From the NCBI GenBank assembly GCA_017398725.1, contig JAFQFA010000010.1, positions 1 through 64,000 of the forward strand: DNA of 64,000 nt. Reading direction: 5' to 3'. How positions within the stretch are numbered: the first letter of the stretch is position 1; every line of letters begins with the position of its first letter. Position numbers and translations under genes: made by a program. The notes below the pieces were generated by a model. It was not told the origin of the DNA and did not search any database. It was given only the letters and a program-made list of their open reading frames with translations. Origin of the DNA: Oscillospiraceae bacterium. Its GTDB lineage: Bacteria; Bacillota; Clostridia; Oscillospirales; Oscillospiraceae. This document shows, one piece after another, positions 48,459 to 55,720 of this stretch.

Positions 48459-49445
48459 TTACAGGTCTTGTTGCTCCAACAGGTTGCACAGATCCAGCGC
48501 TACGGCTTCGTCTGCTACGCCTGACCGGATTCCGCTGCAAAGGGCTTCCAAATTGAATTTGCAGCTTTTGAGGTGTTCGGCTACTGTGTCCGCCAAAGCC
48601 CAATCCATGGAATCGGAGTACACCTGTGCCGCTGTTACATGACCGGATTCCACTTGCAGCTGCAGCTGAATCCAACCCCAATCAAACTTAGCTTCGCAGG
48701 AAAAGCTAAAGGGCAGCCGGGGGCCGTAGAGCCAATCCCAAGAGGAAAGTTCCTTTGCGGTTGCCTCGATAACCCCCTTAGCCTCCCCGGACAGTACAAA
48801 TTCGGAGTAGGGGAGTCCGTAAACTTTGGTGAAGGCACAGGCCATATGCCGGCGCAGGTCATCACAGGTCAGTTCCGGTACAAATTCCGACAGATTTGCC
48901 ACTCTGGATCGGACAGATGCAACGCCCTTAGCTTCCAGTTTTGCTTTCGGCGGGGTCAGATAACGGGATAGCTTTTCCATATCAGCACTGACTAAAAGGG
49001 TGCCGTGATGGTATGCGTGGCCGTTCCGGTGGAAGAAGGCGTTGCCGGAGAATTTGCGGCCTTCCACTAAAAGGTCGTTTCTGCCGGATTTTTCTGCCTT
49101 GAGTCCCAGATCTGCCAACGCGGTTTGAATCACGGATAGCTGTCGATCTACATCATAGTCTTCGTCGTTGACTAAAAAGGTAAAGTTCAAATTCCCGAGA
49201 TCGTGGAACACGGCACCGCCACCGGACAGTCTGCGGGCCATTTTGCCGTCCTCCTGTTCCAATAAGGTGGTGCGGCACTCTGCCCAAGCATTCTGATTGC
49301 GGCCGATGACCACGGTGTTCTTGTTTTGCCAAAGGTACAAAATACAGTCACCGGGCGTTAAAGCATCCATTAGATACTTTTCCAAAGCGATATTGCGGTA
49401 CGGATCTGTATCATGGCTTTCGTAAATATACAGTTGACGAATCAT
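48459..49445 (-). CDS. lplA: Lipoate--protein ligase
   Basis: Attaches lipoate to lipoyl-domain lysines. The 328-residue protein has VVIGRNQNAWAEC, RRLSGGGAVFHDLGNLNFTF and the catalytic-Lys motif GRKFSGNAFF. It is divergent from the DeoR-type regulator and 1 kb from a gene with three lipoyl domains, which is its likely substrate. A scavenging rather than a synthetic route (no lipA or lipB seen) is inferred. Confidence 0.94.
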   Translation of the reverse strand: MIRQLYIYESHDTDPYRNIALEKYLMDALTPGDCILYLWQNKNTVVIGRNQNAWAECRTTLLEQEDGKMARRLSGGGAVFHDLGNLNFTFLVNDEDYDVDRQLSVIQTALADLGLKAEKSGRNDLLVEGRKFSGNAFFHRNGHAYHHGTLLVSADMEKLSRYLTPPKAKLEAKGVASVRSRVANLSEFVPELTCDDLRRHMACAFTKVYGLPYSEFVLSGEAKGVIEATAKELSSWDWLYGPRLPFSFSCEAKFDWGWIQLQLQVESGHVTAAQVYSDSMDWALADTVAEHLKSCKFNLEALCSGIRSGVADEAVALDLCNLLEQQDL

Positions 49446-49473
49446 TGCCTAGCCCTCTTTTGTTTCAATTTTG

Positions 49474-49505
49474 ATTATAATACCATATTTTCAACAAATT
49501 GAAAA
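49474..49505 (-). promoter_or_regulatory. Promoter of lplA with operator-like palindrome
   Basis: On the minus strand a TATAAT -10 lies at 49479-49474; the -35 is weak. A perfect 7-bp inverted repeat TTTTCAA-CAAA-TTGAAAA (49488-49505) covers the -35 and spacer, a good position for a repressor or activator site. Confidence 0.55.
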
Positions 49506-49524
49506 GAGAAATTAAAAAATGTGA

Positions 49525-49580
49525 TTGACAATTTATAATAAATGGTGTTATATTTGTTATACATTATCCAACTTATAACA
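49525..49580 (+). promoter_or_regulatory. Promoter and operator half-sites of the DeoR-type gene
   Basis: TTGACA (49525-49530), 17-bp spacer, TTATAT (49548-49553). Two direct TGTTATA copies lie at 49546-49552 and 49555-49561, and an inverted TATAACA at 49574-49580. The first overlaps the -10, as in an autorepressor. E. coli DeoR reads a TGTTAGAATTCTAACA palindrome, so the pattern fits this family. Confidence 0.65.
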
Positions 49581-49593
49581 TTTGGGGGCTGCT

Positions 49594-50343
49594 ATGTATA
49601 ACATCAGACAGGAGCAAATGCGCGATTTTATCGAGCGCAAGAATGTAGTAACCATTAAAGAATTGCAGGAATTGTTTCCCAATGTGTCCTTAATGACTGT
49701 TCACAGAGATCTGGATATGCTGGAGCAGACCGGCGCCGTCGTGAAGTTTCGGGGGGGCGCAAAATCTGTCCGCCATACCGTTGATCCGGAGTTTACCGTC
49801 CGCATGCAGGAGAATAATACCGGAAAATTGACCATTGCAAAGAAGGCGTTGGAGTTGATCCAGCCCCATACATCCTTGTTTTTGGATGCCAGTACCACAA
49901 ACCTTTTCTTGGCGCGTAATCTGCCGGATATCAATTTGAATATCTTCACCACCGGCCCCAGTATTGCTGTGGAATTGTGCCGGCTGCATAACCCGGTCGT
50001 TACCATGTGCTGCGGCACGATTAATCGGAAAAACCTTGCGGTTTCAGGGCAAAACACACTGGAAATGCTGGAAAATATCAATATTGATATGGCATTTATC
50101 GGCGTGTCCGGCTGCTCTGCGGAGGCGGGCTTTACCTGCGGCACCGAGGCGGATATGCTGGTCAAACGCATGATGATCCGCAAAGCCCGTACCAGCGTGG
50201 TGATGTGCAGCCATGAAAAATTCAGCAGCCTTATGCCCTACACTTTTGCAACGCTGCCGGATGTGGATTATTTGATTACGGATTCTCACTTGCCGGAAGG
50301 CTTTGCGAAGGCGGCCAAAGATGCTGCGGTGCGTGTACTGTAA
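49594..50343 (+). CDS. DeoR/GlpR family transcriptional regulator
   Basis: A 249-residue regulator. Residues about 4-56 form the DeoR winged helix (QEQMRDFIERKNVVTIKEL then VSLMTVHRDLDMLEQTGAVVKFRGGA). The rest is the DeoRC sugar-phosphate-like sensing domain with FLDASTTNLFLAR and NINIDMAFIGVSG. GlpR members bind phosphorylated sugars or related metabolites. The frame opens at 49582, but ATG 49594 with GGGGG upstream is better. Half-sites at its own and the E2 promoter suggest that it controls both. Confidence 0.93.
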   Translation: MYNIRQEQMRDFIERKNVVTIKELQELFPNVSLMTVHRDLDMLEQTGAVVKFRGGAKSVRHTVDPEFTVRMQENNTGKLTIAKKALELIQPHTSLFLDASTTNLFLARNLPDINLNIFTTGPSIAVELCRLHNPVVTMCCGTINRKNLAVSGQNTLEMLENINIDMAFIGVSGCSAEAGFTCGTEADMLVKRMMIRKARTSVVMCSHEKFSSLMPYTFATLPDVDYLITDSHLPEGFAKAAKDAAVRVL

Positions 50344-50350
50344 ACGATAT

Positions 50351-50383
50351 TACGCCGGTCGGAGTCGACCGGCGTACTTTTTT
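50351..50383 (+). terminator. Terminator of the DeoR-type gene
   Basis: A perfect 11-bp stem TACGCCGGTCG (50351-50361) with CGACCGGCGTA (50366-50376), 4-nt loop and a T run at 50378-50383. Confidence 0.95.
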
Positions 50384-50395
50384 GTAAATTCCCTA

Positions 50396-50440
50396 TTGAC
50401 GGGATTGTTATGATAAGTTATAATTAACAAGCTATAACAA
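50396..50440 (+). promoter_or_regulatory. Promoter and operator half-sites of the E2-E1 operon
   Basis: TTGACG (50396-50401), 17-bp spacer, TATAAT (50419-50424). TTGTTAT (50405-50411) in the spacer and its inverse ATAACAA (50434-50440) after the -10 form a 7-bp inverted repeat. A third, TTAACAA (50424-50430), lies 10 bp from the last one. The same half-site occurs at the promoter of the upstream DeoR-type gene. Confidence 0.7.
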
Positions 50441-50457
50441 ACATAGGAGGAACGATC

Positions 50458-52314
50458 ATGGCAAATGCTGTTATCATGCCCAAGGCCGGTATTACGGTGG
50501 AAAGCTGTATTATGGGTCAGTGGCAGAAAAAAGTCGGCGACCAAGTGAAGGTTGGCGACATCCTGTTTACTTACGAGACCGACAAGGCTTCTTTCGAGTG
50601 TGAGTCCACCGCAGAGGGCACTCTGCTGGAGATCTTCTTTGAAGAGGGCGACGAAGTACCTTGCTTGGTAAATGTCTGTGCTGTGGGTAATCCCGGTGAA
50701 GATTGCTCTGCACTGAAGGGCGGAAGCGGTGCCCCCGCTGCGGAAGCTGCACCTGCTGCCGCACCTGCCGCTGCCGCACCCGCTGCTGCGCCTGCTGCCG
50801 CTGCCACCAACGCCAAGGGTGTGCTGATGCCCAAGGCCGGTATTACCGTGGAAAGCTGCATCATCGGCCAGTGGATGAAGAATGTTGGCGATCAGGTGAA
50901 GGTCGGCGATGTTCTGTTTACTTACGAAACCGATAAGGCTTCCTTCGAGTGTGAGTCCACCGCAGAGGGCACTCTGCTGGATATCTTCTACGAAGAGGGC
51001 GACGAAGTTCCCTGCTTGGTGAATGTCTGCGCTGTGGGTAACCCCGGTGATCCCACCGAGTGCCTGAAGGGCATCGGCGGCACCCCTGCTCCCGCAGCGG
51101 AAGCTGCACCTGCCGCTGCACCTGCTGCAGAGGCTGCGCCTGCTGCCGGCGGCGTGGAAACAGTGATTATGCCCAAGGCTGGTATCACCGTGGAAAGCTG
51201 CATCATCGGCCAGTGGCTGAAGAATGTTGGCGATCAGGTGAAGGTCGGCGATGTTCTGTTTACTTACGAGACGGATAAGGCTTCCTTCGAGTGCGAGTCC
51301 ACTGCCGAAGGCACCATTCTGGAGATCCTGTGTCAGGAAGGCGACGAAGTGCCCTGTCTGGATCCTGTTTGCAAGGTCGGCGTAGCCGGCGGTGTGGCCG
51401 CTGCTGCAACCGGCGCTGCTGTTTCTCCCAGAGCCAAGAAGCTGGCTGCTTCCGCCGGTGTGGATGCTGCGCAGGCTACCGGTACCGGTCCTAACGGCCG
51501 GATCATTGAGCGGGATGTGCAGACCTTGATTGCCAACCAGCCCGCACAGGCGCCTGCTGTGGCGGCTGCTCCTGTGGCTGTCGCTGCCGCACCTGTGGCT
51601 GCCGCACCTGCTGCCGAGGCAGAGTACAAGGATGTGAAGTTCAGCGGTATCCGCCGCGCGATCTCCAAGTCCATGCATCAGAGCCTGTCCACCATGGCAC
51701 AGCTGACCCATAACACCAGCTTCGATGCTACCGCGATCTTGGCCTACAGAAAGATGCTCAAGGCTGCCGGCGAAGAGTATGCCGGTATCACACTGGGCGA
51801 TATCATCCTGTATGCTGTTTCCCGTACGCTGAAGAACCACCCCGACCTGAACGCCCACATGCTGGACGATAACTCCATCCGTCTGTTCACGCCTGTCCAT
51901 CTGGGTGTGGCTGTGGATACGCCCAGAGGTCTGATGGTTCCCACCATCCGCAATGCGGATAAGATGAGCCTGTTGGAGATCTCCAAGGCTGTTAAGGAAC
52001 TGGCCGCTGAGTGCCGTACCGGCGCGATCAGCCCTGATAAGCTCTCCGGCGCAACCTTCACCGTATCCAATCTGGGTAGCATGGGCGTGGAATCCTTCAC
52101 ACCTGTCATCAACCCGCCCCAGACCGGCATTTTGGGTGTGGACTGCACCATCGACCGGGTTCGTAAGGGCAAGGACGGCTCTATCGAGATCTACCCCGCT
52201 ATGGGCTTGAGCCTTACCTACGACCACCGCGCTGTGGACGGCACTCCCGCTGCCCGCTTCCAGAAGGAACTGGGTCAGAATCTGGAGAACTTCACCGCCC
52301 TGCTTGCTAAGTAA
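50458..52314 (+). CDS. 2-oxoacid dehydrogenase E2 with three lipoyl domains
   Basis: An acyltransferase core subunit of a PDH-like complex. Three near-identical lipoyl domains (residues about 1-78, 120-195 and 234-308) each have the lipoyl Lys in ETDKAS (K43, K160, K274). They are linked by Ala/Pro-rich hinges. A peripheral subunit-binding domain follows (about 322-358), then a catalytic domain with DHRAVDG (H590, D594). Each lipoyl domain also has four Cys at matching places. 618 residues. AGGAGG precedes the ATG. Acyl specificity (acetyl or other) cannot be read from the sequence. Confidence 0.95.
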   Translation: MANAVIMPKAGITVESCIMGQWQKKVGDQVKVGDILFTYETDKASFECESTAEGTLLEIFFEEGDEVPCLVNVCAVGNPGEDCSALKGGSGAPAAEAAPAAAPAAAAPAAAPAAAATNAKGVLMPKAGITVESCIIGQWMKNVGDQVKVGDVLFTYETDKASFECESTAEGTLLDIFYEEGDEVPCLVNVCAVGNPGDPTECLKGIGGTPAPAAEAAPAAAPAAEAAPAAGGVETVIMPKAGITVESCIIGQWLKNVGDQVKVGDVLFTYETDKASFECESTAEGTILEILCQEGDEVPCLDPVCKVGVAGGVAAAATGAAVSPRAKKLAASAGVDAAQATGTGPNGRIIERDVQTLIANQPAQAPAVAAAPVAVAAAPVAAAPAAEAEYKDVKFSGIRRAISKSMHQSLSTMAQLTHNTSFDATAILAYRKMLKAAGEEYAGITLGDIILYAVSRTLKNHPDLNAHMLDDNSIRLFTPVHLGVAVDTPRGLMVPTIRNADKMSLLEISKAVKELAAECRTGAISPDKLSGATFTVSNLGSMGVESFTPVINPPQTGILGVDCTIDRVRKGKDGSIEIYPAMGLSLTYDHRAVDGTPAARFQKELGQNLENFTALLAK

Positions 52315-52332
52315 TTAAAGGAGGATATAGAA

Positions 52333-54807
52333 ATGCCTAAGAGTTTGTTTGTGGATCCTTCCGTGGTCAGAGCACCCGGCAAGGTGACCTTCAATGACAT
52401 CCCCGTTAACCAGTACAACAAGACCGTTAAGGAAGAGCTGGAATCCGGTAAGTACACCAAGGAAGACTTGGTTCGTATTTTCCGTGACATGACTGTTCTG
52501 CGTGAGTTTGAGACCATGCTCAACTCCATCAAGACACAGGGCGGTTACAACGGCATCGACCATACTTATCCCGGCCCTGCCCACCTGTCCATCGGTCAGG
52601 AAGCAGCTTGCGTCGGTCAGGCATACCTGCTGGACGAGAATGACTTCGCTTTCGGCAGCCACCGCTCTCACTCTGAGATTCTGGCAAAGGCGCTGTCCAC
52701 CATCCAGAAGATGTCCGACGAGCAGCTGATGAACGTCATGGAAAACTTCTTGGAAGGCAAGTGCCTCCGGGCTGCTCAGAAGCTGGGCGAAGCAAAGGAT
52801 ACCAAGGACTTGGCGATCCGTTTCATTCTGTACGGTACTCTGTCTGAGATCTTTGCCCGTGAGACCGGCTTCCATCTGGGCATGGGCGGCTCTATGCACG
52901 CTTTCTTCCTGCCCTTCGGCATCTACCCCAATAACGCCATCGTGGGTGGCTCCGGTACCATTTCTACCGGTTCTGCGCTGTACAAGAAGGTCAACAACAA
53001 GAAGGGCATCGTTGTGTGCAACATCGGTGACGCTTCTATGGCCCGCGGTCCTGTGTGGGAAGCCCTGAACTTCTCCGCTATGGATCAGTACAAGACCCTG
53101 TGGGAGAGCCACAATGACGGCATGCCCATTCTGTACAACATCTTCAACAACTCCTACGGTATGGGCGACCAGACCCGCGGTGAGACCATGGGTCAGGGCG
53201 TAATGGCCCGGATCGCTTCCGGTGTCAGCCCCACCCAGTTCCATGCTGAGACGGTGGACGGCTTCAACCCCTTGGCTGTAATTGACGCCATGGAGCGGAA
53301 GCTGGAGCTGCTGCGTAACGGTCAGGGCCCTGTGATGCTGGAAACTTTGACCTACCGCTTCTCCGGCCACTCTGTGTCCGACCAGAACGCCTACCGTACC
53401 AAGGAAGAAATGGACGCATGGAAGGAAGTCGATCCGCTGACTACCTATCCTGCAGCTCTGATCGAGGCCGGTGTGTGCACGCAGGCTGAGGTGGATGCAA
53501 TTCTGGCTGAGACCAAGGAGCGCATGACCATTATCTGTAAGGCTGCTGCAGATCCCGAGATCAGCCCCTACTGCGACTTCAAGAAGGATCCCGCTGTTGT
53601 GGAGCGTCTGATGTTCTCCAACGAGCAGGTTGTTGCTTTCGATGATCGTGAGCCCGAGTTCACTGTTCCCAAGGAAGAGGCTGACGGCTATAAGAAGATC
53701 AAGGCTAAGTCCCGTAATCCCATCGGTGAGGATGGCAAGCCTGTTTCCAAGATGAAGCTGTATAACCTCCGTGACGCCCTGTCCGAGGTTATCTGGGACC
53801 GCTTCTACGAAGATCCCACGCTGATCGCTTACGGCGAAGACTGCCGTGACTGGGGCGGCGCATTCGCTGTTTACCGCGGCATGATGGACGCTCTGCCTCA
53901 CTGCCGTCTGTTCAACTCTCCTCTGGCGGAAGGTGCCATCGTGGGTACCGCTGTCGGCTATGCTCTGTCCGGCGGCCGTGCACTGGTGGAACTGATGTAT
54001 GCTGACTTTATCGGCTGCGCCGGTGACGAGATCTTCAACCAGATGGCTAAGTGGCAGGCAATGTCTGCCGGCATCCTGAAGATGCCTCTGGTTCTCCGGG
54101 TGTCCGTGGGCTCCAAGTACGGCGCACAGCACTCTCAGGACTGGACCGCTCTGTGTGCCCACATCCCCGGCCTGAAGGTTTGCTTCCCCGCTACTCCTTG
54201 GGAGGCTAAGGGCCTGATGGAGACTGCACTGAAGGGCACTGACCCTGTTGTGTTCTTCGAAAGCCAGAGAATTTACGACGTGGGCGAGCAGTTCCACGAA
54301 GGCGGCGTTCCTGCTGAGCGCTATGAGATCACCATCGGTGATACCAACAAGGTTCGCGACGGTAAGGATGTGACCATCCTGACCCTCGGCGCTGTTCTGT
54401 ACCGTGCGATGGACGCTGCCAAGCAGCTGAGTGAGAAGTACGGTATGGAGGCAGATGTGATCAACCTGCACTCCATGGTGCCGCTGGATTATACCAAGAT
54501 CTTTGAGTCTGTCCGCAAGACCGGCCGTGTGATTCTGGTATCCGATGCTTGCGCAAGAGGTTCTTTCATGAACGATGTTGCCAAGACCATCACCGAGAAC
54601 TGCTTCGACGATCTGGATGCACCTCCCGTGGTCATCGGCGCCCGCAACTGGATCACACCTCCCTTCGAGTTCGACGAGTTCTTCTTCCCGCAGGCCAGCT
54701 GGATTCTGGATGCCATCCACGAGAAGCTGGTTCCCCTGAACGGCTACGAGCTGGGTGAAGGCTGCAACGAGGCAGAGACCATCCGCCGTGCTAAGGAAGG
54801 CGTGTAA
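52333..54807 (+). CDS. 2-oxoacid dehydrogenase E1, alpha and beta fused
   Basis: The thiamine diphosphate subunit. The alpha half (residues 1 to about 460) has the TPP site beginning IGDASMARG with NNSYGMG, and YRFSGHSVSD. The beta half (from about 475) starts MKLYNLRDALSEVIWDRF with GEDCRDWGGAF. Between SHRSHSEILAKA and GMGGSMH the alpha half has about 40 residues more than common E1-alpha, including an EGKCLRAAQKLGEAKDTKD segment. The 824-residue length equals alpha plus beta. It is coupled to E2 by 18 nt. E3 is not in the window. Confidence 0.94.
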   Translation: MPKSLFVDPSVVRAPGKVTFNDIPVNQYNKTVKEELESGKYTKEDLVRIFRDMTVLREFETMLNSIKTQGGYNGIDHTYPGPAHLSIGQEAACVGQAYLLDENDFAFGSHRSHSEILAKALSTIQKMSDEQLMNVMENFLEGKCLRAAQKLGEAKDTKDLAIRFILYGTLSEIFARETGFHLGMGGSMHAFFLPFGIYPNNAIVGGSGTISTGSALYKKVNNKKGIVVCNIGDASMARGPVWEALNFSAMDQYKTLWESHNDGMPILYNIFNNSYGMGDQTRGETMGQGVMARIASGVSPTQFHAETVDGFNPLAVIDAMERKLELLRNGQGPVMLETLTYRFSGHSVSDQNAYRTKEEMDAWKEVDPLTTYPAALIEAGVCTQAEVDAILAETKERMTIICKAAADPEISPYCDFKKDPAVVERLMFSNEQVVAFDDREPEFTVPKEEADGYKKIKAKSRNPIGEDGKPVSKMKLYNLRDALSEVIWDRFYEDPTLIAYGEDCRDWGGAFAVYRGMMDALPHCRLFNSPLAEGAIVGTAVGYALSGGRALVELMYADFIGCAGDEIFNQMAKWQAMSAGILKMPLVLRVSVGSKYGAQHSQDWTALCAHIPGLKVCFPATPWEAKGLMETALKGTDPVVFFESQRIYDVGEQFHEGGVPAERYEITIGDTNKVRDGKDVTILTLGAVLYRAMDAAKQLSEKYGMEADVINLHSMVPLDYTKIFESVRKTGRVILVSDACARGSFMNDVAKTITENCFDDLDAPPVVIGARNWITPPFEFDEFFFPQASWILDAIHEKLVPLNGYELGEGCNEAETIRRAKEGV

Positions 54808-54813
54808 GAAGCA

Positions 54814-55461
54814 ATGGAAATCAGACGGACAGCCAACGCAGGCGTGCTGCTGAAGCTGGACGGCGTATCGATCCTATTGGACGGCGTGTGCCGGGAGATC
54901 AAACCCTACCCGGCCACGCCTCCTGAGGAACGGGCCAAGCTTTGTGAAAGCTATCCGGATATGGTTTGCTATACCCATGCCCATAAAGATCATTATGACC
55001 CCACCTTTGCTGCGGAATATGGGAAGCAGACGGGCGGGGTCATTTTGGGTCCGGAAGAACTGCCGGGCTGTAATTCCACCATGGCAGCGGGCAGCGTGGG
55101 AGGCGTAACCGTTACGCCGATCCCCAGCCGGCATATCGGCGGGGCAGGGAAGACCGTATCCCATGCCAGTTTTATTGTGAAAGGGAGTCAATGTGTTTGG
55201 TTCTTAGGGGATTCTTCTCCGTTGCTTTGGAAGGACCGGACGGACCTTCCGAAACCGGATTTCCTATTTGTGCCATACGCCTATACCACCACGCCCACCG
55301 GTTGGACCATCACCCGGAATCTGGGTGCGAAAAAAACGGTGCTTTTGCATATGCCTGCCCGGGAAGAGGATACCATCGGCCTGTGGGCGGCAACAGAAGC
55401 AACTACGAAATTTCCGGACGATCTGTTGATCCCTTCTGTGGGACAAACCATAACCCTGTAA
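54814..55461 (+). CDS. MBL-fold metallo-hydrolase
   Basis: A 215-residue metallo-beta-lactamase-fold protein. The zinc motif is THAHKDHYD (H55, H57, D59, H60), with later ligand candidates in PSRHIGG and FLGDSS. Members of this UlaG-like group have mostly unknown substrates. It begins 6 nt after the fused E1, so it is in the same operon. A role tied to acyl-CoA or lipoate chemistry would be guesswork. Confidence 0.85.
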   Translation: MEIRRTANAGVLLKLDGVSILLDGVCREIKPYPATPPEERAKLCESYPDMVCYTHAHKDHYDPTFAAEYGKQTGGVILGPEELPGCNSTMAAGSVGGVTVTPIPSRHIGGAGKTVSHASFIVKGSQCVWFLGDSSPLLWKDRTDLPKPDFLFVPYAYTTTPTGWTITRNLGAKKTVLLHMPAREEDTIGLWAATEATTKFPDDLLIPSVGQTITL

Positions 55462-55463
55462 CG

Positions 55464-55504
55464 AAACACCCGACGATTCCTACATGAATCGTCGGGTGTT
55501 TTTC
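55464..55504 (+). terminator. Terminator of the E2-E1-MBL operon
   Basis: A perfect 16-bp stem (55464-55479 with 55486-55501) and 6-nt loop, followed by TTT. The strongest hairpin in the window. Confidence 0.95.
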
Positions 55505-55720
55505 TGTTCATACAAGGATGCCTATCCGGGTGATGGGATTTGCTTTGCGCGGAATAACGGATTGCAACCGGTTGCTCACACAGGAAAATGTTGAATCTCC
55601 AGAAAAGCCATTGGGAATGCTTGCATTTTTAGGGCGCGGGTGCTACTATAACCCTATGAGAAAGTGTATGTATCTACCGATCTTTCACTTTTCATGGTAT
55701 AAGCGAAAGGAGGCAATATC

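Noticed and set aside
50350..54720. 625- and 801-codon minus-strand frames opposite E2 and E1
   Set aside because: Both are shadows of biased coding strands; the sense frames have clear domains and motifs.
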